Assembly: GCA_016880505.1 (NCBI GenBank) | Contig: JAEHDI010001169.1 | Coordinates: 1 to 8,149 of the forward strand | Length of the DNA: 8,149 bases | Reading direction: 5' to 3' | From: Bryobacterales bacterium | GTDB taxonomy: Bacteria; Acidobacteriota; Terriglobia; Bryobacterales; Bryobacteraceae | Shown here: positions 1-6,221 of the stretch, in pieces | Layout of the letters: each line of letters starts with the position of its first letter | Numbering within the stretch: the first letter of the stretch is position 1 | Made by a program: the position numbers and the translations under genes | Notes under the pieces: generated by a model | What the model saw: the letters and a program-made list of their open reading frames with translations, nothing else | Told to the model about the DNA's origin: nothing | Databases searched by the model: none

Positions 1-106
1 AGATAACTTGGTGATTGTACAGTGAGTTATTGGTTTGGGACGCCGTGTTTTGGCGTGTGTTCCGGAGAACTCATGCATAGACTGAAACCGAAAGGCTGAG
101 ATACAG
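1..106. other. Non-coding stretch upstream of the fibre gene
   Basis: No reading frame here looks like a gene. The first 35 bases are AT-rich compared with the rest of the window. Two small hairpins can be drawn: ACGCC (40-44) with GGCGT (52-56) around a 7-base loop, and GGCTG (94-98) with CAGCC (104-108) around the loop AGATA. The second shares its last two bases with the terminator stem that follows. I see no convincing -35/-10 pair. The stretch may be the 3' part of an upstream transcript, or the leader of the gene at 158; the sequence does not decide. Confidence 0.5.
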
Positions 107-144
107 CCGGCCCGGTCCGCCAAGTGCGGGCCGGGCTTTTTTTT
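107..144 (+). terminator. Strong intrinsic terminator just before the fibre gene
   Basis: An 8-bp GC-only stem pairs CCGGCCCG (107-114) with CGGGCCGG (127-134) around a 12-base loop, and is followed by GC and then eight T (137-144). This is a textbook rho-independent terminator on the + strand. It ends 13 bases before the start codon at 158, so it either closes an upstream transcript or acts as an attenuator inside the leader of the next gene. Confidence 0.85.
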
Positions 145-145
145 C

Positions 146-151
146 GGGAGG
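146..151 (+). promoter_or_regulatory. Ribosome binding site of the fibre gene
   Basis: GGGAGG lies 6 bases before the ATG at 158 and supports that start. It begins only one base after the U-tract of the terminator, so the terminator hairpin, U-tract, RBS and start codon are packed end to end. Confidence 0.7.
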
Positions 152-157
152 CCGAGG

Positions 158-2317
158 ATGCGGGTTCGAGTCGGGACGGCGGTGCTGGCGTTGATTGCGC
201 TCTGCGCGGCGGCGGGCGGGGCGCCGTCGCTGACAACCATCGAGGACGTGCTGTACAAAGCGGACGGGTCGGCGTTCAGCGGAGTGGTGTTCATCGAGTG
301 GAGGAGTTTCCAGGCGGCCGATTCGTCGAACATCGCAACGCACAGCCTGACGGTTCCGATCGCGAACGGAGTGTTGCGGGTGCACCTTGTGCCGACGACG
401 AATGCACTGTCGGGCGCGTACTACTCGGCGCGGTATTACAGCGACGGGCGAATTCAGTTCGACGAAAGATGGTCGGTGCCACCGAGCGCGGTGCCGCTGA
501 GGCTGAAGGACGTCCGGATTACGGGCTCGGTGGCGCCGGGCACGACGCTCCCGCCGGCGACGCAGACGCAGATTCAGGAGTCGGACGTGGTCGGCCTGGT
601 GGCTGACCTGGCGGCGCGGCCGCTGAAGGGGCCGGAGTACGCGCCGTCGCGGACCGCGTACATCAACGAGTCTGGGATGCTAGACGCCATCGCTGGGAAT
701 CTGACCGACTGCGTGCGGGTGGACGGCACCGCGGGTCCGTGCGACGTGAACGCGAGCACCGGCCCGGGATTCGTGGATGGCGAGACGCCGGCGGGTTTGG
801 TGAGCGGGTCGAACGCGGTGTTCACGCTGAGCGAGATCCCAAGCCCGCCATCGAGCCTGGCGCTCTACAGGAACGGCGTGCGTCAGAAGGCCGACCTCGA
901 CTATACGCTCAGCGGGAACACGATCACGTTCGCCGGCGCGTCGATCCCGCAGGCGGGCGACGTGCTGCTCTGCTCCTATCGCTTGGCCGACGCCGGGAAC
1001 CCAACCGGCGCGGCGGGTGGCGCGCTGACGGGAACGTATCCGAGTCCGCAAATCGCGTCCGGGGTGATCTCGGACGTCAACGTGAGCGACGTGGCGGGGA
1101 TCGCCGAGTCGAAGCTGGCGCTGAATTATCCGACACACTCCGGCGCCAACGATCCGACGGCGGACCAAAAGGCCGGAATGGCGGGGACGTCCGGCACGCC
1201 GTCGGCGACAAATAAGTACGTGACGGATCAGGATCCCCGGATGACGAACTCGCGGACGCCATCGGCCCACGCTTTGCTGGGGAACGCTCACAACGATACG
1301 ACGCAGGGGACGCCGGTGCGGGGTGACATCGTCATCGCGGCCGGAGGATCACCGGCGGTGTGGACGCGGATGCCGATCGGGCCGGCGAACCGGTGCCTGA
1401 TGTCGAACGGCTTCGACGCGGTCTGGAACTCGTGCCTGTATACGGGATTCGCGGCGGGCTCGGTGCCGTTCGTCGATGCGGCCGGCAACCTGGCGCAGAA
1501 CAACGCCCGCCTCTTCTGGGAGAACAACAACCGGCGGCTGTCAGTGGGCAACAGCTCCAGCCTGGCGACGCTGTACGTCTGGGACTCGCTCGCGTCGACC
1601 GGACTGACCGGGCTGGTAGTGCGCGCCGGCCAGGGGCAGGGGACGACCCCGCTGCAAACGTGGCTCGACCCGAACGGGACGGAACTGGCGCGAGTGGACG
1701 TGTCGGGCAACTTTTCCGGTGCTTCGTTCCGAGGGGCGACGACAAGCGCCAAAGCGGCCTGGCGGGATGCGGGCAACTCCGCGGATCCGGGCACGCGCGC
1801 CAATGGCGACTTCTGGTACAACAGCAGCGCCCAGGCGCGCAAGACGGTGGAGGGGGATCAGACACACACCGTGCCGCAAGTGCTGTGCGGCGGCACCGGG
1901 ACAGCCGCCGGCGGTCCGGGTCTCACCCGTCTGGGGAGTTGCACGATTCCGGCGAACTTCCTGAAGCCGGGGGACCGGGTGGAGGTTCGGTTCAGCTATT
2001 CGCACGAAGGCACGGCGCATGGCTTCACGTTCGAGGTGCGCTGGGGCGGGACGACGATCCTCTCTCGCGCGGGGGCGGCCGCGGAGACGCTGGTGGCGGG
2101 GCGCGCCGAGGCGGGGATCCACGCGGGAGGGGCGCAGTGGGACGTCCAAAGCTGGGGGGCCTCGCTGGCGCAGGCGTGGGGCGTCGGGAACGCCGGAGAT
2201 TCGCTGGCGTCGCCTCTGGTGGTGGATTTCCTTGGGAGCATGGTTAGCGCCACGACGGACACGCTCACCTTGCGAAACTTCACGGTAGTCCGGTATCCGG
2301 CTCAGGCGAATCCGTAG
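158..2317 (+). CDS. Secreted phage-tail-fibre-like mosaic protein
   Basis: A 719-residue protein with a signal peptide (basic residues 2-4, hydrophobic stretch about 7-18, likely cleavage near 22). Cys16 is preceded by Leu, so this is not a canonical lipobox. Residues 25-122 look like a beta-sandwich with an 'IEDVLYKADG' opening. Residues 203-276 resemble a module I know from phage tail fibres (FVDGETP, then YRNGVRQKADLDYTLSGN, then GDVLLCSYR). Residues 287-299 carry the fibre repeat GGALTGTYPSPQI. Residues 326-408 continue with fibre-like text (GTSGTPSATNKYVTDQDPR, HALLGNAHNDTTQG). Residues 434-473 (FVDAAGNL, LFWENNNRRLSVG) and 543-555 (DPGTRANGDFWYN) match late fibre modules. Residues 575-719 form a beta-rich C-terminal domain. 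There are no catalytic motifs. Inference: an exported structural or binding protein, perhaps an adhesin. Family assignment is from memory; precise function is unknown. Confidence 0.8.
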   Translation: MRVRVGTAVLALIALCAAAGGAPSLTTIEDVLYKADGSAFSGVVFIEWRSFQAADSSNIATHSLTVPIANGVLRVHLVPTTNALSGAYYSARYYSDGRIQFDERWSVPPSAVPLRLKDVRITGSVAPGTTLPPATQTQIQESDVVGLVADLAARPLKGPEYAPSRTAYINESGMLDAIAGNLTDCVRVDGTAGPCDVNASTGPGFVDGETPAGLVSGSNAVFTLSEIPSPPSSLALYRNGVRQKADLDYTLSGNTITFAGASIPQAGDVLLCSYRLADAGNPTGAAGGALTGTYPSPQIASGVISDVNVSDVAGIAESKLALNYPTHSGANDPTADQKAGMAGTSGTPSATNKYVTDQDPRMTNSRTPSAHALLGNAHNDTTQGTPVRGDIVIAAGGSPAVWTRMPIGPANRCLMSNGFDAVWNSCLYTGFAAGSVPFVDAAGNLAQNNARLFWENNNRRLSVGNSSSLATLYVWDSLASTGLTGLVVRAGQGQGTTPLQTWLDPNGTELARVDVSGNFSGASFRGATTSAKAAWRDAGNSADPGTRANGDFWYNSSAQARKTVEGDQTHTVPQVLCGGTGTAAGGPGLTRLGSCTIPANFLKPGDRVEVRFSYSHEGTAHGFTFEVRWGGTTILSRAGAAAETLVAGRAEAGIHAGGAQWDVQSWGASLAQAWGVGNAGDSLASPLVVDFLGSMVSATTDTLTLRNFTVVRYPAQANP

Positions 2318-2325
2318 GATTTCAC

Positions 2326-2352
2326 CACGGAGGACACAGAGAACACGGAGAA
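2326..2352. repeat. Three tandem copies of a 9-base unit
   Basis: Three adjoining 9-base units, CACGGAGGA (2326-2334), CACAGAGAA (2335-2343) and CACGGAGAA (2344-2352), fit the pattern CAC-R-GAG-R-A. They begin 9 bases after the stop codon of the fibre gene and are purine-rich on the + strand. From memory, closely similar CACRGAG tracts occur between genes in many environmental bacteria. That is recall, not a search. No role is known to me. Confidence 0.7.
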
Positions 2353-2367
2353 GGTAAGAGATTTAGC

Positions 2368-2385
2368 TGGGTTTTATTGGGTTTT
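2368..2385. repeat. Direct repeat TGGGTTTT, 10 bases apart
   Basis: TGGGTTTT occurs at 2368-2375 and again at 2378-2385, one helical turn apart, in the gap upstream of the pilin gene. It could be a protein-binding site or chance; the T-runs do not follow a hairpin, so it is not an intrinsic terminator. Confidence 0.3.
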
Positions 2386-2446
2386 GCTCCGATTGTGTGC
2401 CGGTGCGCCGTCGGCCAGCATGGGGAGGACGGAAGCGCAGTTCACG

Positions 2447-2454
2447 AGGGAGGA
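2447..2454 (+). promoter_or_regulatory. Ribosome binding site that sets the pilin start
   Basis: AGGGAGGA lies 4 bases before the ATG at 2459. An upstream in-frame ATG at 2384 would add 25 residues, but it has no such site and would put a non-pilin extension before the short leader. The start at 2459 is therefore preferred. Confidence 0.75.
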
Positions 2455-2458
2455 ACCC

Positions 2459-2647
2459 ATGTTGAGAACCTGGAAACGAGTCAGGGAGTGGCCGTTCTGG
2501 TGTGAAACCGAAGGCCAGGACCTGATCGAGTACGCACTGATGGCGGGATTCGTCGCCGTGGCGGGGGGAGCGGCGTTCCCGCCGGTGGCGACTTCGCTCA
2601 GCACGATCTTCTCGAAAGTGGGATCGGTACTGACCGCGGCAGGCTGA
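2459..2647 (+). CDS. Flp/Fap-type (class IVb) pilin
   Basis: A 62-residue prepilin of the Flp/Fap family (Pfam PF04964), the subunit of Tad-type pili that mediate surface attachment. The diagnostic motif is visible: Gly19 followed by QDLIEYALM, placing Glu at +5 and Tyr at +6 after the expected prepilin peptidase cut at Gly19. The leader (residues 1-19) is basic and has three Trp and one Cys. The mature protein would be about 43 residues, with one hydrophobic helix (about 22-43) and a small Ser/Thr/Ala-rich tail. Length is typical of the family. No Tad assembly genes (ATPase, prepilin peptidase, secretin) are in the window, so this is an isolated pilin gene here. It follows the fibre gene by 141 bases and may have its own transcript. 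Confidence 0.88.
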   Translation: MLRTWKRVREWPFWCETEGQDLIEYALMAGFVAVAGGAAFPPVATSLSTIFSKVGSVLTAAG

Positions 2648-2679
2648 CCGACCTGCCGCACCCGCTTCAAATTACGGCA

Positions 2680-2708
2680 TCGACAGGCGGGGGACGCGCG
2701 TATACAAT
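2680..2708 (+). promoter_or_regulatory. Sigma70-type promoter before the symporter
   Basis: TCGACA (2680-2685, one mismatch to TTGACA) and TACAAT (2703-2708, one mismatch to TATAAT) are separated by exactly 17 bases. Transcription would begin near 2715, leaving about 38 bases of leader before the ATG at 2753. This is the best promoter match in the window and suggests that the symporter unit is transcribed separately from the pilin. Confidence 0.65.
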
Positions 2709-2752
2709 GAGTCCTTCGTGACTCGATACGCGACCCTGGTCGAACTGCCGTC

Positions 2753-4474
2753 ATGACCCTGCCATTCTTACCTTCCTTCTGGCTTCAGGCCACGCAATCC
2801 CGGCTGCTGACGATGAGCCCGGTGGACCTTGTCATCGTCGTCGCCTACTTCGTTCTCGTGCTCGTGATCGGGTTCTACCTGAAACGGTACGCGAGCACGG
2901 GAGAGGACTTCTTTCTCGCCGGCCGGCAAATGACGGCCTCGGTGGCCGGCCTCAGCTTCATTTCCGCCAACCTCGGATCGCTGGAGACGATGGGGTACGC
3001 GGCGGCGACCTACCAGCACGGCATGGTGATCGCGCACGCCTACTTCATCGCGGCGATTCCCGCCATTCTGTTCCTCGCCATCGTGATGATGCCGTTCTAC
3101 TACATCTCGAAGACGCACTCCGTCCCGGGATATCTGAAACTGCGCTATGGCGAATCCACGCGCTCGATCTCCAGCGTTACCTTCGCGGTGATGACGATCC
3201 TGATGAGCGGGATCAACATGTTCTCGATGGCGAAGGTGATGCAGGTGATCCTCGGCTGGGATTTCAATTACAGCATGTGGGTCAGCTCGCTGACGGTCGC
3301 GGTGTACGTGATGATGGGCGGGCTGCTCTCGGCGATCTTCAACGAGGTGCTTCAATTCTTCCTGATCTGGTTCGGCTCGTTGCTGATTCCGATTCTGGGG
3401 CTCATCGAGGCGGGCGGCTGGGACAACATGGTGGCCCGCATCAACCAGCGTTTCGCCGGCCAGGACTACACGCACTTGTGGCGGAACATGGGGTCGTTCA
3501 CGGACAACCCGATGGGCCTCGACTGGATCGGCGTGGTACTGGGATGGGGCATCGCGATCTCGTTCGGGTACTGGACAACGGATTTCCTCGTCGTACAGCG
3601 TGTTTTGGCCGCGAAGAACCTTCGGTCGGCGCAATTGGGGACAATCCTCGGCGCGGCGCTGAAGATGTGCGTGCCGCTGATCGTAATTCTCCCCGGGCTG
3701 CTGGGTCTGGCGGTGCTACCGATGAACCTGGTGAGCGAGCCGGAGGCGCTGCGGACGGGCCAGCACAGCTATAACGAAGTGCTGCCGCTGATGATGGCGC
3801 GCTATTGCGGGCCGGGACTGCTCGGGCTGGGAGTGACCGCGCTGATTGCCGGGTTCATGTCCGGGATGGCAGGCAACGTGAGCGCGTTCGCGACAGTGTG
3901 GACGTACGACATTTACAAGGCGCTGATCCGCAAGAAGGCGAGCGACGAGCATTACGTGAAGATGGGGCGCTGGTGCTCGATCCTCGGCGTGTTCGCGAGC
4001 ATCGGCACGGCGTACCTGGTGATGTTTTTCGACAACATCATCGCTTACGCGCAGGTGATCTTCATTTTCGGAATCGTGCCGCAGTTCGGGACGATCATCC
4101 TCGGAATGCTGTGGAAGCGAGTGACGCCGAAGGGAGGCTTCTACGGCCTGCTGGCGGGCACGCTGACCTCGATCGGGCTGTTCACTTGGGTAAGGCTGGA
4201 CCACGCGGCGCTGAAGTACGTGGCCTTTTATGAAAACGCCAGCGAAATGGCGGACAACATTTACCGCGCGTTCTGGTGCCTGCTGGCTACCTTCGTGGTG
4301 ACCATCGTGGTGAGCCTGTTCACGAAGCCGAAGACCGACTCGGAGCTCGAAAACCTAGTGTACGGCTTGACGTCCATCCCGAAGGAAAAGGGACTGCCGT
4401 GGATCCAGCGGCCCGCCTTCTGGGCGGCGGTGGTCGGCGCCGCTTTCGTGATGGTGAACATCATTTTCTGGTAG
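2753..4474 (+). CDS. Sodium/solute symporter (SSS family, SGLT-like)
   Basis: A 573-residue inner-membrane carrier of the solute:sodium symporter family (Pfam PF00474, TC 2.A.21), which couples sodium entry to uptake of a solute. Many hydrophobic segments span residues about 24-44 to 555-573, roughly 13-14 helices, as expected. Family landmarks are the GEDFFLAGRQM stretch (50-60) leading into helix 1 (about 63-85), the FNEVLQFFLIWFGSL segment (196-210), QRVLAAKNL (282-290), and the helix from about 360 to 382 followed by TYDIYKALIRKK (384-395). The sequence style is closer to the sugar carriers (SGLT/vSGLT) than to proline (PutP) or pantothenate (PanF) carriers, so a sugar or related compound is a reasonable guess, but the substrate cannot be read off. 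No strong RBS precedes the ATG at 2753; a later start at Met21 (2813) would still keep all helices. It is followed after 6 bases by a small membrane protein. Confidence 0.9.
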   Translation: MTLPFLPSFWLQATQSRLLTMSPVDLVIVVAYFVLVLVIGFYLKRYASTGEDFFLAGRQMTASVAGLSFISANLGSLETMGYAAATYQHGMVIAHAYFIAAIPAILFLAIVMMPFYYISKTHSVPGYLKLRYGESTRSISSVTFAVMTILMSGINMFSMAKVMQVILGWDFNYSMWVSSLTVAVYVMMGGLLSAIFNEVLQFFLIWFGSLLIPILGLIEAGGWDNMVARINQRFAGQDYTHLWRNMGSFTDNPMGLDWIGVVLGWGIAISFGYWTTDFLVVQRVLAAKNLRSAQLGTILGAALKMCVPLIVILPGLLGLAVLPMNLVSEPEALRTGQHSYNEVLPLMMARYCGPGLLGLGVTALIAGFMSGMAGNVSAFATVWTYDIYKALIRKKASDEHYVKMGRWCSILGVFASIGTAYLVMFFDNIIAYAQVIFIFGIVPQFGTIILGMLWKRVTPKGGFYGLLAGTLTSIGLFTWVRLDHAALKYVAFYENASEMADNIYRAFWCLLATFVVTIVVSLFTKPKTDSELENLVYGLTSIPKEKGLPWIQRPAFWAAVVGAAFVMVNIIFW

Positions 4475-4480
4475 GGACCA

Positions 4481-4699
4481 ATGAGTGAGCAAAAACACTA
4501 CATCCCGATCTGGTTCTTCGTGGGCACGCTACTGCTCTTTTATGGCGTGCTGATCACGGGCGCGGGTCTCTACTATCTGTTCGCGCCGATGCCGAACGAG
4601 GTCGCGCTCGCGCATCTGCATGCGCCGATCTGGTGGGGGGCGCTGCTGATGGCCCTGGGGGCCTTTTACACGATTCATTTCCGGCCGGGGAAGCAGTAG
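4481..4699 (+). CDS. Small two-TM membrane protein paired with the symporter
   Basis: A 72-residue protein with two predicted membrane helices (about 8-34 and 48-66) joined by a short loop (PMPNEVALAHLHAP, 36-49), then a short basic tail (RPGKQ). The loop contains a conserved-looking HLHAPIWWG motif (45-53) with two His and two Trp at the membrane edge. It starts 6 bases after the symporter stop, with TAGGGA just upstream as a weak RBS, so the two are surely cotranscribed. Small two-helix partners are known for other SSS carriers (for example the DUF4212 small subunit and YhdT beside PanF), but I do not recognise this sequence as either. Inference: an accessory or stabilising subunit of the symporter. 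Confidence 0.75.
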   Translation: MSEQKHYIPIWFFVGTLLLFYGVLITGAGLYYLFAPMPNEVALAHLHAPIWWGALLMALGAFYTIHFRPGKQ

Positions 4700-4726
4700 G
4701 GCGGTCCGTCCCCAGTCGGGTGCCCA

Positions 4727-4753
4727 GGCTGCGCCAAATGACCCGGCTGCGCC
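4727..4753. repeat. Direct repeat GGCTGCGCC in the gap before gltA
   Basis: GGCTGCGCC occurs at 4727-4735 and 4745-4753, each preceded by CCC (with one extra A in the first copy). It lies in the 174-base gap between the small membrane protein and citrate synthase. In that gap I find no intrinsic terminator and no good -35/-10 pair; GATACT (4789-4794) is at best a weak -10. The repeat may be an operator or chance in GC-rich DNA. Confidence 0.3.
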
Positions 4754-4860
4754 CTTGATCTTTTGCCGGGAGCGTCGGAAACTTGAGGGATACTTCATCC
4801 GGAGCGGCGCAACGGCGTTTGGCAAGCGGATTGCCACTGGGCGGCAAAGGGGATTGAGCC

Positions 4861-4865
4861 AGGAG
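4861..4865 (+). promoter_or_regulatory. Ribosome binding site that sets the gltA start
   Basis: AGGAG lies 8 bases before the ATG at 4874 and 5 bases before the in-frame TTG at 4871. The ATG has ordinary spacing and is the more usual codon, so it is chosen; the difference is one residue. Confidence 0.7.
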
Positions 4866-4873
4866 ATACGTTG

Positions 4874-6160
4874 ATGGAGAATGAGACCCTTACGATTACC
4901 GACAATCGGACCGGGAAGACGTACACTGTCCAGTTGTTTAAGGGCGCCGTCCGGTCGATGGACCTGCGTCAGATCAAGACGGAGACCGACGAATTCGGGT
5001 TGATGTGCTACGACCCGGCGTTCATGAACACGGCGTCCTGCCAGAGCAGTATTACCTATATTGATGGCGACAAGGGAATCCTGCGTTATCGGGGTTATCC
5101 CATCGAGGTTCTGGCGGAGAAGTGCAGCTTCCTCGAAACCGCGTACCTGGTTCTGAACGGCGACTTGCCGAACAAGAGCCAGCTCGACGAGTTCACCGCC
5201 GAGATCACGCGGCACACGATGCTTCACGAGAACACGAAAAAGCTGATGGAGGGCTTCCACTACGACGCCCATCCGATGGGAATGCTGGTCAGCTCGGTGG
5301 CGGCGCTGTCGACGTTCTATCCCGAAGCGAAGAACGTGCATGATCCAGCGATCCGGCATCTCGAGACGATCCGGCTGATTGCGAAGATGGCGACCATCGC
5401 CGCTCACTGTTACCGGCACAACCTCGGGATGCCGTACGTCTATCCCGACAACTCGCTCAACGACACCGAGAATTTCATGAGCATGTTGTGGAAGCGGGCG
5501 GAGCCGAAGTACGAGCCGAATCCGGTGCTGGCCCGCGCGCTCGAGATCCTGTTCATCCTTCACATGGATCACGAGCAGAATTGCAGCACCAACGCGATGC
5601 GGGCGGTGGGAAGCTCGCTGGCGGACCCGTATGTGACCACGGCGGCGGCGATCGCGGCCCTGTACGGCCCGCTGCATGGCGGCGCGAACGAGCAGGTGCT
5701 GCGGATGCTCGACGAGATCGGGTCGGTGGAGAACGTGCCGGCGTTCGTCGACAAAATCAAGGCCGGAAAAGGCCGGCTGATGGGATTCGGCCACCGGGTG
5801 TACAAGAACTACGACCCGCGCGCGAAGATCATCAAGCAGGCGGCCGAGGCGGTGTTCGGGGTCACGGGGAAGAACCCGAAGCTCGAGATCGCGCTGGAAC
5901 TGGAACGGGTGGCGCTGTCGGATGAGTACTTCATCAAGCGCAAGCTGTACCCGAACGTGGATTTCTACTCGGGCATCATTTACCAGGCGATGGGATTTAC
6001 CACCGAGATGTTCACGGTGCTGTTCGCGATTCCGCGCGCAGTCGGCTGGCTGGCGCAGTGGCAGGAGATGATCCAGGACCCCGAGCAGAAGATCGCCCGC
6101 CCGCGCCAGATCTTCACCGGCCACTGGCTGCGCGACTTCGTCCCGATGGAAAAGCGGTAG
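4874..6160 (+). CDS. gltA: Citrate synthase, type I (hexameric class)
   Basis: A 428-residue cytoplasmic enzyme that condenses acetyl-CoA with oxaloacetate to give citrate and CoA, the entry step of the TCA cycle. Length matches E. coli GltA (427). All three catalytic residues are visible: His268 in GPLHGGANEQ, His307 in GFGHRVYKNYDPRA and Asp363 in YPNVDFYSG. The strongly conserved HMDHEQNCSTNAMR (230-243) is intact. The N-terminal beta-rich region (about 1-65, including LTITDNRTGKTY) and the long form mark it as the Gram-negative type I class, whose members are often inhibited by NADH; whether this one is cannot be told. A 2-methylcitrate synthase is unlikely because those lack this N-terminal domain. 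It is probably a single-gene transcript ending at the hairpin near 6181. Confidence 0.97.
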   Translation: MENETLTITDNRTGKTYTVQLFKGAVRSMDLRQIKTETDEFGLMCYDPAFMNTASCQSSITYIDGDKGILRYRGYPIEVLAEKCSFLETAYLVLNGDLPNKSQLDEFTAEITRHTMLHENTKKLMEGFHYDAHPMGMLVSSVAALSTFYPEAKNVHDPAIRHLETIRLIAKMATIAAHCYRHNLGMPYVYPDNSLNDTENFMSMLWKRAEPKYEPNPVLARALEILFILHMDHEQNCSTNAMRAVGSSLADPYVTTAAAIAALYGPLHGGANEQVLRMLDEIGSVENVPAFVDKIKAGKGRLMGFGHRVYKNYDPRAKIIKQAAEAVFGVTGKNPKLEIALELERVALSDEYFIKRKLYPNVDFYSGIIYQAMGFTTEMFTVLFAIPRAVGWLAQWQEMIQDPEQKIARPRQIFTGHWLRDFVPMEKR

Positions 6161-6180
6161 GAGGCACGCCGGGTTGCGGT

Positions 6181-6204
6181 GGAGCGGCGGCAAGGAGCCG
6201 CTCC
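6181..6204. terminator. Hairpin between convergent genes, likely two-way terminator
   Basis: GGAGCGGC (6181-6188) pairs perfectly with GCCGCTCC (6197-6204) around an 8-base loop. It sits in the 61-base gap between gltA (+) and the hydrolase (-), where a shared terminator is expected. Neither side has a real T-tract (only TTT at 6210-6212 on the + side), so efficient intrinsic termination is uncertain. Confidence 0.55.
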
Positions 6205-6221
6205 CGGCCTTTCACGGGGCC

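Noticed and set aside
94..104. GGCTGAGATAC resembles the conserved core of the TPP riboswitch
   Set aside because: The other required parts (the ACCUGAUC-type segment and the second arm) are absent, and the bases after it form the terminator. It is a chance match.
1360..2247. 295-residue + strand open frame inside the fibre gene
   Set aside because: Its translation is Gly/Arg-rich and low in complexity, as expected from a shifted frame of GC-rich coding DNA, and it has no plausible RBS.
158..2317. Target protein of a diversity-generating retroelement
   Set aside because: No reverse transcriptase and no template repeat were found in the window, and the C-terminus does not show a recognisable C-type lectin variable region.
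2368..2390. Possible sigma54 promoter before the pilin
   Set aside because: No GG and GC pair with the required 10-base separation can be found around the T-rich repeats.
2384..2458. N-terminal extension of the pilin from the ATG at 2384
   Set aside because: The 25 extra residues do not resemble a prepilin leader and the strong RBS is placed for the ATG at 2459.
4529..6193. 554-residue minus-strand open frame across the small membrane gene and gltA
   Set aside because: It lies opposite well-supported genes, its translation is rich in Arg, His and Leu with no recognisable domain, and long antisense frames are common in GC-rich DNA.
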